From positions 258,199,268 to 258,263,267 of the forward strand of contig CM068375.1 in assembly GCA_034769895.1 (NCBI GenBank): 64,000 nt of DNA, written 5' to 3'. The first letter of the stretch is position 1. The number at the start of each line of letters is the position of its first letter. The stretch is from Magicicada septendecula. Its lineage: Eukaryota; Arthropoda; Insecta; Hemiptera; Cicadidae. Below, one piece after another: positions 49,489 to 61,337 of the stretch. Made by a program: the position numbers and the translations under genes. The notes beneath the pieces were generated by a model. It did no database searches. It had not been told where the DNA came from and saw only the letters and a program-made list of their open reading frames with translations.

Positions 49489-50759
49489 ACTGTTTACATG
49501 ATTAAAGATAAGCTTGTTCAAGTTGTTAAGAGGTAAAAAATAAATAAACCTTTTCTACTTATATCAGATTTATAATTGAGTAATACGAGTAGTGTAATAT
49601 TGTTACGTTCACAACACAAGCGTAAGTTGAAATATTGTTTCAGTAAGAACAATCAAAACAACTGCAACAAGCTTGGAATATATTAATAAGAAAAGGTATT
49701 TTAAATAGCGTTTGAAATATTTAAACAAGTGATTAAACAACATAAAACAGCGTTCACCATTACACCTAGCGAAAGCGTAACAAACAAAAATTAATTTTTT
49801 TAAACAGTTATGAACAGATGTTGAACAGAGTTATCCGATTAAAAGTACTTATTAATAAAAAAACGTCTCGAGCTATCGACGGCTCAAAATTATTTGATAA
49901 TTGATGCAATTTAAAGGAATAAACGTCTACAAAGCGACAAAACAACTGGTACGCATTTTTAAAATATTTTTGCTACTTATATTATTATTACCTTATTTTA
50001 CTACATAAGTACTTAAATATAAAAATTATGTTTTGGAAGATTGTGTAGTGAATTATTACACCTCCCCAAATATGTAGGTATTTACTATTGCGAGTGATAA
50101 TATCAACGTGGAAGAGGTGGTATATGAGTGGTCTATAAATTTTTCACTTTTTCAAATATATTTTATTTCATAAGTAATAAATTTATAAGTAATTTACGGA
50201 TAACAAAATGTTTCTGTAAGACAGTGAAGAGCAAGTAGCCTATTTAGAAGATATAACGTGGGTTACATTGAATGTGTTTTATGGCAGGCCTATGTATGTT
50301 TCTAAGGTTTCATATAATATATCTTAATTAATTTTCACATATCAATTGTGAAAATTCAATTTCTGTTACCAATCAACCTTTGTTTTCTTTAGGTTTCTTT
50401 AGTTCCTTTTCTTTTTTCCAAACATATGTTTATTATTGTCTATACGTATCTTGTAAGGCATATTAATTGCTTTGCACCTGATGAGCTAAACTGATAGTAC
50501 TGTGAGATGTTAAATTGTTCCGTACGATTATGTAAGTGTTGAATAGTTGACATTTCTTGTATTTGTATAATTACTTTATTTTTTTAAATTATTTAACTAC
50601 AGTAATTTCCCCTTTATAACTGATAATAGTGCCTCTAAATTTTTGGGCCCGATTGATTCTGATTTTTCAGAATACCATGTTTCTTAGTGATAATATTCCA
50701 TGTCCGTTATAATATTAATGCTGATTACTGTATGTTACTATATCTGTCTCTTTTTCTTC

Positions 50760-52740
50760 TCCTCCTCCTCAACCCAGAAGTTGGTGGGATTGCATTTTCT
50801 TCCTTTCTGTAGACAGCCTCTTGATCACCACGAACTTTCAATCGTCTTTTACCCCATCCACGTACTCCTGTCTGGGCCTTCCCCTCCCACTGCGCCCCTC
50901 GATGATTTTCTCATTGAGGGTGGTGAATCAGTTTGAATGGCGTAGCAGATAGCCAACCATGCTGCTTCTCCTTTCCACGATGGATCCAATCAGCGTCCTT
51001 TTTCACTCACTCTCTTCAAAACGTCAACATTAGGTAGGCCTACTCTTTCCGTTTACGATATTCTTAAGGGCCTCCTCCAGCACCACCTCTCAAAAGCCTT
51101 TCTCAAAGTCCAAGCACGTTTCTAGACACCAGAAGAGATTTCCCCCCTCTTGCTTGTGCGATTCTACTTTTTACATCACTGGTGCACCTCCCGTCTGATG
51201 TAATGCAGCTTCCAAGATATTTAAAGGAGTCATCTTGCAGTACCTTCCTACCGTCGAGAAATACCTCAGCCTTCCGTTTTGCTGTTCTTAAACATTTCAT
51301 GATTTTTGTTTTCTGTATTTATCATGATGCCCCATTTATCTTTTAGGATCATGTTCAGTTTGTGAAGTGCATTCTGATTCCTAAAAGTGCAATGTCATCT
51401 GCAAAATGGATGGTTTGTAACACACGCCACTGTTATTATTAATATTATTGTTCCATTGTTGCTTGTTTCCATGAAATCCTTCATTGTGTACTCTACATAC
51501 AAGCTGAACAGTAGTGAGAATAATCCACTAGCTGTCTAACAACTTACGATATCTGTCCTTGGAGTTCATACCTGTCTATGAGTGCTCTCTGGTTCTTGTA
51601 GAGTTGCAGGATAATTCTTCAATCCGTATTCATCTCTGACAACTTTGAGCATTATATTTCAATTGATGTGTCAAATCGCTTTTCGATATAAAGAAATGCT
51701 ATAATAATGTGTTTGTTCAATCTCACTGTAATTATTCGCAGCGACAACATGGTCTCTCGTGTTCCCCGACTTCTCCGAAAACTAAATTGATCTTCTTATA
51801 TGTTCTCTTCTATGTTCTTTTCTATTCAACGATAAATTATTCTAGTAGTATCTCTGATGCATCCCACACCAGTCTCAGAGTTCTATATTCTTCAGGTTTC
51901 TTTGTGGTGCTGGTCTTCGGAATGCGTATCATGTGTCAATATATGTTAGTTTGATAGCATGATATGCGTTTTCATATCTCCTTTTGTGTACATCTTTTTT
52001 ATTATATTAAACAACATATCTTTAGCTTTTAATCCGAGTGACTTTAAAAGTTCCCCTGGGATATTATCAGGTTCTGGAGCTTTGTGATCATTCAGTCCTT
52101 TAAGTGGCCTACCGAGCTATTTTCTCAAAATAGGCGGCCCGACCTCACCCTCTTCAACACTATTCACATTATCCGTAATATTTTCATCCAAATCTTGCTT
52201 CTTGTATAATTTTTTTATATATCCTTCACGTTATTTTAGAATTCCTTCCTCATCACTTATAATTTTCTCATGTTTATCATGTATCCTGTAATATTAGTAT
52301 CTTAGTTTTTCTGTGAACTTAACTATCTCCTTATTTCCGCGTATGTATGTTCTGTGTTACCTCTGACCATGCTTTCATCTATTACACTTCCTTTCTCTCT
52401 TGCTTTCTTAGCTTCTCTCTTGATATGTTTCTGTATTGTCTATAGCCGACTTCATCATCTAATATCGTACCCCTCCTCCATTCTTTCATCATATTAATGA
52501 TATCTTGAGTTATCCGTGGCCTGTATATTATCTTATCCCTTTTCCCAAAACAACTTTCTGATGCTTTTGTTACTTCCTCTTTAAACACCTTCCGTTTTCC
52601 ATGAGTGTCACTTTCATTCATCGAATTTTATTCTTAACTTCATTTCTGTAATATTATAGAAAGACTCATGGGCCTCGCTGTTATTATTAATTTTCCACCT
52701 TCTCTTTGCCATAAACATTTCTCTCTTCTTCAGGTATAAC
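50760..52740 (-). pseudogene. LINE ORF2: RT domain and tail, degraded
   Basis: Read on the minus strand: the pre-RT segment (YRPRITQDIINMMKEWRRG, near 52500), the IPGEFLKSLGFKS block (near 52050; consensus APGxDxIPxELLK), interrupted palm pieces, FADDIALLG (51380-51406, RT catalytic box), VLQDDSFKYLGSCITSDGRC (near 51200), SMVGYLLRHSN and NEKIIEGRSGRGRPRQEYVD at the tail. Only parts remain open (51103-51300 and 52382-52621); stops fill the rest. The order is that of an RT-bearing ORF2; the endonuclease end is missing. Probably 5'-truncated on insertion, then eroded. Confidence 0.78.
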
Positions 52741-52813
52741 TCACTCTACATCAGCACAAGGTTATGATCTCGTTCCTAAACTCCTTTCTCACCAATTACT
52801 ATATATCTTTCCT

Positions 52814-52918
52814 CGAATTTATAATGGTATACTGTGTGACTTAATTCAGTTAGCTAAGAAAATGTTTAAATAAAACAATACGTTCAACTGTAAAAATCTT
52901 TATTTTTACTACTTAACG
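52814..52918. repeat. Direct repeat, left copy
   Basis: About 105 bp sharing GAATTTATAAT, CTAAGAAAAT and CAACTGTAAAAATCTTTATT with 53402-53525, 588 bp away. It could be the ends of an unrecognised element. Confidence 0.7.
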
Positions 52919-53401
52919 ATCTACACAAGTCCACTCTAAATGAATTTATGGAAATCTGAAATTAAAGGTTTTCAAGTGCAATAATATCCTTTTCAAGGAT
53001 AATTTCTAATATTAACAGAGTTTTTATTTATTTCATAGCTGCTAAGAAATAAAAATAAAAATAGAAACGCATAAAAGTGTTCTTTTTGAAACATATTGAA
53101 ACATCATTAAAACTTGGACTTGGGTAGTTTTACCATTAACCCCTCGATATGGTGTAACTGATAACATTCACCATCGCCCGACGTGAATGTATCTATATGC
53201 AACTATATTATTGAATAATCCGTCTAAGATCTTATATAAACTAACATCCATCGATCAATTCACTTTAATTAATGTGATTTCCTCTTAAATTAATCAATTA
53301 ATACTCATTAATGTGATTAATAAATTTGATTAATTTCACATTACTGAAATAAGCGAAAGACTTATATTATTTCGTAGCAAAATTTTATTTTGTCATCTCT
53401 T

Positions 53402-53525
53402 TAGAATTTATAATAATATACTGTGCAAAAATTAGACGAGCGACTTAATGCAGTTATCTAAGAAAATTTTTAATTAAAAACAATGTGTTTCAACTGTAAA
53501 AATCTTTATTTTTACTACTTAACAA
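53402..53525. repeat. Direct repeat, right copy
   Basis: The same block with a 16-bp extra segment (CAAAAATTAGACGAGC). It lies 207 bp from the BEL pol stop. Confidence 0.7.
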
Positions 53526-53607
53526 GAAATTAAATTACCTGTTAAATAATGATTACAATAATTTTGAAATTAAATTATCTGCTAAACAACAATGACAATA
53601 ATTGTAT
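53526..53607. repeat. Two-unit tandem duplication of about 40 bp
   Basis: GAAATTAAATTA-starting units repeat once with several substitutions. Confidence 0.6.
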
Positions 53608-53731
53608 TAATTTTTCAACGAGTCTATATACTGTAATACTGAAAAAAATCAAGAATTCCAACACCTACTGAAAAAATCGGTATGGAGAACCATACATGAC
53701 TTCCATGTTCTAATTAATTATAAAATTATTT

Positions 53732-54090
53732 TTAAATCTGAAGACGGGAAACCTTAACAGAAGGACGGGTCAAGGTTCCACCGGCAGTCTGCATGTTGAC
53801 GACACGTACCACTCCATCATCCCTGGAGATACGGAGATGACTCTCCCGAGCTTCCACTTGAGGGGTGGCAGGTTCGTTTCATAAATAACGACTAACTCTC
53901 CTATTTTGAGATTTTCTTGAGGTCTGATCCATTTGGACCGTTCTTGAAGTGTGTGGAGGTACTCCATTTGCCATCTTTTCCAGAGATGTTGTGTGAAGGC
54001 TTGAACCAATTTCCAGCGTTTTATGTGATTAAGTGGTGCATTAGTTAGTTGAGGTTCGATCAGGGCATTAAGAGGTCCTCCAGTTAGAAA
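53732..54090 (-). pseudogene. BEL/Pao element: integrase C-terminal domain
   Basis: The minus-strand frames give TGGPLNALIEPQLTNAPLN, then VQAFTQHLWKRWQMEYLHTL, RPQENLKIGELVVIYE and LPPLKWKLGRVISV, the standard BEL integrase tail (RWxxxxxxxxxFWxRWxxEYL ... NxxxGxLVLIxExNxPPxxWxLGRV). After a shift near 53815 it ends DGVVRVVNMQTAGG and stops with TAA at 53732. There are shifts near 54087 and 53815. No polypurine tract or LTR is evident downstream. Confidence 0.85.
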
Positions 54091-55147
54091 ATGTCTGGTG
54101 TAAGAGGTTGACGTTCTGAAGGGTCATTCGAGAGAGGAGCTATCGGCCTCGAATTAAGGATAACTTCAACACGCACAACTAAGGTGGTAAATTCTTCGTA
54201 CGTTAAAATGTGTTCACCTATGACTCTGGTGAGATGATATTTTGCACCTTTAATGGCACGTTCCCAAAGTCCACCTTGGTGAGGTGCACGCGGAGGAATG
54301 AAATGGAATGTGATACTGTTGTTCGTAGCAAAATCTTGCATCTCTGGTTGCTTCATGAATCTTGAAAACATCTTTTGAGCGAAGAAGCAGCTCCTATGAA
54401 ATTAGTCCCACAATCAGAGTACAGGTCTGATACAAGACCTCTCCTAGAGATGAATCTCGTAAGGGCTGCAATGAAGGCGTCTGTAGTTAAATCAGTAACC
54501 ACTTCCAAGTGTACAGCTTTTGTTGCAAAACAGATGAACAGGCAGAGGTACACCTTTATAGGCTGTATCCTGCGAATTGTAAAAAACTTGACCGTGTAAG
54601 GGCCAGCATAATCAACTCCAGAAGCGTTGAAACAACGAGTAGGGGTAACACGACCGGCTGGTAGATCACCCATGAGCGGAGACGTGTTTGTTGATTTTGT
54701 ACGAAAACATCGTACGCATTTAAATATTCTTGAGCGTATAACACTGCGGGCGGAGAGGATCCAAAAGCGTTGAGATAGTGTTGCTTGGAGGAACTGGGGA
54801 CCAGCGTGCAGGTACATGCCATGATAGTAATCGATGAGTAAATGAATAGTGACATGATTTTTTGGCAGTTGGATGCGGTTTGAGCATGTCCTTTTCTTGG
54901 AGAGTAGATCTATGTCTTCTGCAAAGTGAAGTCTCTGAATGAGCCAGCAAATGCGGTTACAGGCGTTATTTAATTCAGTTACTGTAAATGATCCACTTAT
55001 GGTGGTTTTAAATTTCAAACGGGTTATAAAGCGAAGGACATAAGCCATTACATGAAGAAGAGTCTTCCAAGAAGAAAACTTTGTAAGAAATCCAAATGTT
55101 GGGACTTCTTTTGTGGTCATCATAAGATTAAGCACATTTGGTTTCAT
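54084..55147 (-). pseudogene. BEL/Pao element: integrase
   Basis: Upstream linker, zinc-binding part (YYHGMYLHAGPQFLQATLSQ, RCFRTK), then catalytic Asp in SGVDYAGPYTVK, second Asp in YSDCGTNFIGA, a frameshift near 54360, and Glu in PHQGGLWERAIKGAKYHL. The GGLWE motif is diagnostic for BEL/Pao integrase. Two frames are needed, one on either side of the shift. Confidence 0.9.
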
Positions 55148-55162
55148 TTCGAGAATAGACTC

Positions 55163-56012
55163 CTACGAAATTGGATGAAAAATAGATTGTGGCCAGGTCT
55201 GCGTTGATTTAGCGAGCCATGGTGGTCCTAGCCACCACTGACTATGTTTCATCAGAACCGTGGGTGTCAAGCCTCGAGAAGCACAATCAGCAGGATTGTC
55301 AACAGTTGAAACATATTTCCAGACGTGCGGTGAAACTAAGTCTTGTATTTGTGCCACACGATTAGCAACATACACCTTGAGACGAAAAGATAGAGTCGCA
55401 CCATGTTGAAATGTTGTCAATCTTGTGATGTTGTGAGAGCTGTTCTGTACAGTAATGTAGCAATTTGGCTAACATGTGCGCACCACAAAGTTCCAAGCGG
55501 GGAATAGTCACACGCTTCAATGGAGCTACTCTTGATTTTGCGATCAGCAGTCGTATGTTGACATCTCCTTCTGCGTCTTCTGTGCGCAGGAAGACACAAG
55601 CTGCATATCCGGATTCACTTCCATCTGAAAATCCATGAAGCTGGATATTGACTGCAGTTGCTAAGGATATGAAACGTGGTATCCTTAGCTTTTCTATTTC
55701 TGGAAGTTCTTTCACGAATCATGACCACTTCTCGGAAATATGATCAGGTGATGGAGAATCCCAATCTAAGCCTAAGGTCCATACATGCTGCATTAAGACT
55801 TTAGACCAAAAAACTATTGGGGATATCCAACCACAAGGGTCATAGATCTGAGCAATTGTTGAAAGTAAAGTTCTTTTTGTGTAATTACTTGAAGGTGTGT
55901 GCATCAAATATGAAAAGACATGAATATCTGGGATCCATTTTAGCCCTAAAAGACTTGAAAATGGCTGTTCCGACGTGCGTAACATGAGGGGTGTCTCATG
56001 ATTATCTTGCAT
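55163..56012 (-). pseudogene. BEL/Pao element: RT connection (Pao A17-type region) and RNase H
   Basis: Contains SSLLGLKWIPDIHVFSY, TKRTLLSTIAQIYDPCGWIS, a TGA near 55717, LHGFSDGSESGYAACVF (RNase H first Asp), IPRLELCGAHMLAKLL, TWCDS, a shift near 55420, YVANRVAQIQDL and TVDNPADCASRGLTP. The sequence and order match the BEL/Pao DUF1759/A17 polyprotein. The segment normally lying between the WxDS and VANR motifs is shortened, so there is a deletion besides the shift. Confidence 0.88.
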
Positions 56013-56063
56013 GACATTTTCTAAGAGTTTAGGATGGTTTGAAGACCACTTGCTCAGTTCGAA

Positions 56064-56603
56064 TCAACCCTTTTTCAAAAGTAAAACAACATCCTCTTGA
56101 AGGTGGAGAGCTTCTTCCAGAGAATTGCTCCCTAATAGAGCATCATCAACATATATTTGCTGTTGGAGTGCTTCAGCAGCAAGTGGATGATTTTTTCCTT
56201 CGTCCATAATGAGCTGTTGTACTACTCTATTAGCAAGGTAAGGCGAGGACGTCATACCGTAAGTGACAGTAGTCAATTGGTAGACCTTTAGCGGGACTGA
56301 AGTGTCTTCTCTCCAGTATATTAACTGAAAGATCTGATCATCTTTATGGATGGATATCTGCCTAAACATTTGTTTGATATCACAAGAGAAAACAAATTTA
56401 TGTTGACGAAAGCGAAGAATTGTATCAGTAATGTCATTGTGCAACTTTGGACCCTGATGTAGAATGTGGTTCAGTGAGACACGTGAAGAAGATGGTGCTG
56501 ATGCATTGAAAACAACACGGATTTTCCTATCTTTAAAAACGCCATGATGTGGCAAAAAGTAATGCGGCTTGTTCAGAGACGGGACAGATGTGCACAGTTT
56601 CAT
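56064..56603 (-). pseudogene. BEL/Pao element: reverse transcriptase core
   Basis: YFLPHHGVFKDRKIRVVFNA, SLNHILHQGPKL, motif A FVFSCDIKQMFRQI, motif B TTVTYGMTSSPYLANR and catalytic QIYVDDALLGS are all typical of BEL/Pao RT. The frame is joined to the protease frame upstream by a shift near 56600 and closed by TGA at 56064, after which the connection resumes in another frame. All catalytic residues are present. Confidence 0.92.
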
Positions 56604-57742
56604 GTGCCCACATGCTTAGTAGTCATTCTTAAAATTGACATACTTCTGTTTAAACTAACGTTGAGATTTTCAAATTTGCGTTCAAGTGTATTAAACAGGC
56701 GTTTTGCCAAAGTTGTAGAGTCACCTAGTTGAGCAGGGTTTCCGCTGAAAAGCAAGTGACAAACATATCTGCCGGAGGCATTTCTCTTATGAGTAGAGAC
56801 GAAGTGAGCTTCACATTTTTCATCTTGTGGAGCGAGTTTTGTAGTGTGAGGTGGTTCCTCTATGGACCAAAAGCGTTGCAATGTTTCGTGCAGATCACGA
56901 TCATTCGTCGATAAAAGAGTCACTAAGCCTGAGTAAGGCTTAGACTTAAGTGAAACAGGTGTCGGACCAAGCATAACATAGCCAAAGATTGTATTGACAG
57001 CGTATGGCATATTCTTACCGAGATTGATAAAGGTACCATTAAGAGTCAATGCAAATAAATCTGCTCCAATCAGAAGGTCAACTGGACCCGGAACATCAAA
57101 AGTGGGATCCGCTAGCATATAACCTTTGAGTCGCTCTTTAATTTCTGGTGGGAGCTGAACACGAGGCAGATTGCATGATATTTTATTAAGAATCATGACT
57201 GCGTGAGATTTTGCTAAAATATTCCCACTGAGCGAAGACAATGTCACAAAGGTAAGTCCCTTTGTTTTCACTGGGGCGGTAGAGATGCCACTAAGTTCTG
57301 GAACATCTGTTTGAGAGCGGTACAAACACAAAGTCTTTGCACAACTTTCTGAAATAATTGTTGTTTGGGATGCACTATCAAGCACAGCTCGTACAACTGC
57401 TGCATTTCCATTGGCAGATGTGATATGCACCAAAGCAGTTGCGAGTAACACAGTGTTATTCTGGTTGCAAGAAACACCTATCAAGGTAGTATCCTGGTGA
57501 CACTCTGCAGAGTGGTTTTGCTTATGCATCGTCGTTTCAACAGAAGGGCACAAGGTAGGTCTATTTGACTGAGTCAATTTTTGTTGCGGTTGTGCGGAGC
57601 GGTTCTGAACAAAAAAATGTAGTAGGCTATGGTGACGCCTATGACATACATTGCATGTGTGGACGGACTTACAGGTGACTAACGTATGTGATCCAAAACA
57701 ATTTTGACACAAGTTCTTATTTTTAATAAAAGCTTGTCTGTT
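56600..57742 (-). pseudogene. BEL/Pao element: second zinc knuckles and aspartic protease
   Basis: Begins right after an in-frame TAA at about 57743 and reads NKNLCQNCFGSHTLVTC and CNVCHRRHHSLLH (paired knuckles), then the protease AVLDSASQTTIISESCA, the DSAS variant of the DSGS active site seen in many insect BEL elements, the DUF1758-like LPPEIKERLKGYMLADPTFD and DLLIGADLF, TIFGYVMLGPT, and the approach to RT (FWSIEEPPH). Only the TAA separates it from gag, so gag-pol was one frame, as usual in BEL/Pao. Confidence 0.9.
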
Positions 57743-58852
57743 TTATACAGTAAGTGCGGAAAAATCTGCACATCTATGTATGTTGTGTGAATTTGATGAA
57801 CAGAAGATACAATGCTGAGTGTGAGTAGTGACCAACGCTATTTTGTGCGGTTTAAACTGGTTTGTATTCATTTTAAAGCAACTGATTTTTTGAGAGGTTT
57901 GAAGAGAAGGTTCATTTTTTGAGATGATATTAGTTAAACCCGCTGCCTCTTTGCAAGAACATTCATTTTCTAAGAATGTAATTATTTCTGTAATGGTAGG
58001 AACATTTTGTAAATTATCTCGAGAACGTTCAAGTTTGGTCCTGAATTCCGTGTCAAATCTACGCAAAATATATGAGGTCAACAACAAACTTTCGCTAGCA
58101 ATATCATGTCCTAGTGCTTTGAGCGCTTGATAATTTTCATTGTAGGTCGACAGAAAATTCCTCATTTGTTTAACTGAAGGATTGTGCAATTGTGGTAAAT
58201 CAAATATATTGTTTACGTGAAGTGTTATCAACAATCTAGAATTTTGATATCTTTTTAGCAAAGTTTGCCAGGCTATGGCATAGTTTGTATTAGTGACAGG
58301 CAACGATTTAATTAAATTTAGCGGCTCATCAGTCAAACAAGAAAGCAAGTATGTAAATTTCTCCACATTAGAAATGGTTTCATTTTTGTGCACTGCATTT
58401 TCAAAAAGACTGTGAAAGGCTACCCATTTTTCAGGTTGTCCAGAAAATGTTCCCAAGTTTAAGCGAGGTAAATTTACGGTGGGAGTAGGTGCAACTAGTT
58501 GTGATGCACCAGTGTGAGACTGATCCAAGGTTTCCTGCGGTAGCGATGGTAGAAAAGGAGCACACGAACTTTGTATAGATATATTTAAGTCTGATATAGA
58601 ATCTTGTAATCTTGAAATCTGTTCATTATCCAGATCTTCTGGTAAAGGTGTTGTACTAAATAGTTTATTTATAAGCCTTTCAAATTCAGCATATTTATTT
58701 TCTGCGGTGGAACTAAGCAAACTAACTTTTCGTGTTTGCTGTTCACTTAAATTACCTATACCAATAACCTCAAGAGCAACAATTTGCTTGTTAATATTAT
58801 GAATCCTACTCTCAATCAGTTCACTTTGCTTCACAAAAGAAGAAAATCTCAT
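57743..58852 (-). pseudogene. BEL/Pao element: gag (DUF1759-type)
   Basis: Intact from ATG at 58852 to the TAA. The N-terminus is a helical, coiled-coil-like stretch (SRIHNINKQIVALEV; AENKYAEFERLINKL), followed by the DUF1759 capsid-like core (LPRLNLGTFSGQPEKWVAFH, NVEKFTYLLSCLTDEPLNLI, AWQTLLKRYQNSRLL, FLSTYNENYQALKALGHD) and a CIFCSSNSHNIHRC knuckle at the end. Length (369 aa) and order are normal for BEL gag. It forms the capsid and binds RNA. Confidence 0.92.
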
Positions 58853-59390
58853 TTTGGTAATTTATTAATACACTCGCTTTAAAAAACAGATTCAGATGTA
58901 AATAACAAAAGAGTTCTAAGTAAAAGTTGTAATTCACAATGTTCTTCCAGTATTCAGTAATTTCCAGTCCAAAAAATTTTAATTTATTTTTTTTTATCAC
59001 TCTAAAATACCAATAGCGTAGATGACAGTAATAATGGTAATATGGTAATAAAGGAATATGGCTACTGTATTTTATAGAAACTAATACAGAGGTCGGTTTT
59101 GAAGAAACACACTACACTTTAGAACTATGCAAGCTAGATAAAACATGAAATAACACACGCTGCACAATGAATCAATAAAACTATGCTTGCGTGAAAAAAA
59201 CATGAAATAATCATAACAAAATGAAAAGAGCACTGAGTATTGGCAATACTTGCCAGTAGTAAATAATTGTTTTTGTTTTTTTTTTTAATATTTAAGCGTT
59301 ACAATAATTCAATAAACGTAATAATAAAGAGCGTAATAATTAATAAAAATCTTGCTTTCCAACGTGCTGGATTCTGAATGAAAGATGCTA
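58853..59390 (-). other. BEL/Pao element: leader between LTR and gag
   Basis: Non-coding, A+T-rich; T-runs on the plus strand near 58980 and 59280. Confidence 0.5.
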
Positions 59391-59411
59391 TCCGGCCCGG
59401 AGGACCAAAAA
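59391..59411 (-). other. BEL/Pao element: primer-site block next to the LTR
   Basis: Minus strand TTTTTGGTCCTCCGGGCCGG directly follows CCCCACA. A TGGTCC...GCCGGAT block after the LTR is characteristic of BEL/Pao elements. Confidence 0.65.
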
Positions 59412-60049
59412 TGTGGGGTTCTTTTTTATTAGCAATGGACTGTATATTGTAAAACTAAATAGTTAAAAGGATTTATTATCATGTAATCAACAATGCATAA
59501 ATATTAAGCGTTCACTGACCTTGTCCTTGTGCGTTGTAAATGTCCCGTTGTGAACAACACTTCGCTGATTTTTTAGCCAGTCCTAAACTTAACAATAGTA
59601 TTCTAATAAACGTTAAACAAATAAAATAAACACATGAAATAAGCGGAGTTTTAATTATAAGTGAAGTAAAATAACAATAGCGGTGAATAGACTTTCTATT
59701 CTTGCGGTATGCGTGTATAAACCAAAAAGAACTGAACTGCACGATATGCCTTACACTACAGGAAAGGAGACGCTCTAATTATGCCTGCTGATTACTATGT
59801 GAATTGTACTTTGAAACAGTTAATGGGAGTGCACTCTATTAGAGAACTAATGAAATAGAGATAGGGGGAGTTTTATTATTGTTATGAAAACAAAATATCT
59901 GACAATAATCATATTTTTATTTACTATTATTAATGTAACAAGACATTGTTTGAACATGATTTCAATTTACAATTGAATTTATGCATCCTGATTGGTCAAA
60001 ACCAATCACCCCATTAGTGGGGGCTAAGCAAAGTCTACAGGACAGAACA
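59412..60049 (-). repeat. BEL/Pao element: putative 5' LTR
   Basis: On the minus strand it begins TGTTCTGTCC (60049) and ends CCCCACA (59412), 638 bp, with TG...CA ends. It contains an inverted CCAAT pair, GATTGGT TTTG ACCAATC (59991-60008). No second copy exists in the window, so the outer end is inferred. Confidence 0.5.
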
Positions 60050-60691
60050 ATTCAAATCAGTACTTACTCACATCTCATGCGTGGAGGTTGTTAGGTAAAG
60101 TATGCCTATACAATACATTTGTGGCATCACCTTACTTCACGTTTTTATTTAATATATTTTTTTTTACATTCAATTAACTTCAGTTCGCCGACAGCAGTGC
60201 GCGTGAACATTTCATGAGTACAAATCGTACATGTCAATTCAGTGTTTTATAATACATCTAGTGGCCTCGTTAGTGAAGGATCTGCAGCAAAATCCACAGC
60301 ATCTCTTTGGGAAGGTCTTCCCTAACAACGCACCTAACCCCTTTCATCTCATCATCCAGCATCACGACCTCAGGCAACATACTGCGTGTACGTGAGTTCA
60401 GCATTTAAAAGAAACTCTACCGACACAAGGTATGTGTTATACTTTATTCAATCATATAATGTAATTGACAATTTATTAACTGTATCTTTTGCAATCTACA
60501 TAAAATTCCAGTGTTCACATTAGAGGGACCGGCAATTGCCCCAGAAGTGTATCGCTGTGGGCTTAAGAACCTATTCATATTTATGACAACAGTAAAACCT
60601 AAGAACGGCAGCATTTCTTTTACTTTACGGGTTATAAATAACTAAAGTGTAAAACAAAGCATTACACAACAGTAATTACAATGAATGGTAT
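60050..60691. other. No gene recognised
   Basis: Spacer between the BEL and Gypsy C elements; ends with GTAT, the target bases left of the next LTR. Confidence 0.5.
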
Positions 60692-61247
60692 TGTTACGAC
60701 ATCACAGAACAATCTACGTGTTTATCGAATGTTCCAGAGTGATCCGGAATGTAAGGTGTGTGGCGTACTTGCTTGTTGACGCATTTTCTAGACTGTGTCA
60801 GACTTCGCGCGGGCGCACCGACTGTGTCAAGGCCGCAAGCAATTACGTCGTAACTATACTGGCGCTATCGCCCATTATGGAATAATCTAGTAATTTGGGG
60901 CGGCATAAATACCAGTACTCAACGACGTTCAGTTCAGTATTAGTGCGATATATTGATAGTGCGGTTCGAGAGTTATAGTCGCGATATTACTGTGCGCGTT
61001 CAAGTGGTTATTAGTTAAGAGTGGTGTTTTATAATCGGACGGTATAACTGTAATACAATTGTGTTTAATTTTAGTGGACATTTTATTGCGTGTGAACAAT
61101 TTTCATTTGATTTGTTGTAGAGACTGTGTTGTTAATTACGAACTGTTTAACTGTAAAAATTAAAGGTGTGATTAGTGACTTAATTGGTGTCTTGTACTTA
61201 TTTTGTTTTCCACTGTACCTACGACGATCAAGTAGACCGTCGTAACA
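60692..61247 (+). repeat. Gypsy element C: 5' LTR
   Basis: 556 bp, beginning TGTTACGAC and ending GTCGTAACA, a perfect 9-bp inverted pair at its ends. It is homologous to the solo LTRs at 45654 and 46837. A CATAAATA variant of the TATA box lies at 60904, followed by TTCAGTTCAGT initiator-like sequence. GTAT precedes it. Confidence 0.92.
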
Positions 61248-61248
61248 G

Positions 61249-61266
61249 TGATGTCAGAAGTGGGAT
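61249..61266 (+). other. Gypsy element C: primer-binding site (tRNA-Leu type)
   Basis: TGATGTCAGAAGTGGGAT differs at one base from the common tRNA-Leu primer complement (TGGTGTCAGAAGTGGGAT) and starts 2 bp after the LTR. Confidence 0.75.
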
Positions 61267-61337
61267 AGAACGGGTGACAGTGGAAACAGTGGACACTTTG
61301 TATAAGACGAGTGTAATTCGTAATTAATCGGAAAACA

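Larger units (their letters stand above)
47404..50759. other. No gene; microsatellites and one hammerhead-like motif
   Basis: Very A+T-rich. Holds a GA-rich tract (47618-47645) and a GTC/GTT trinucleotide tract (49446-49488). Confidence 0.5.
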
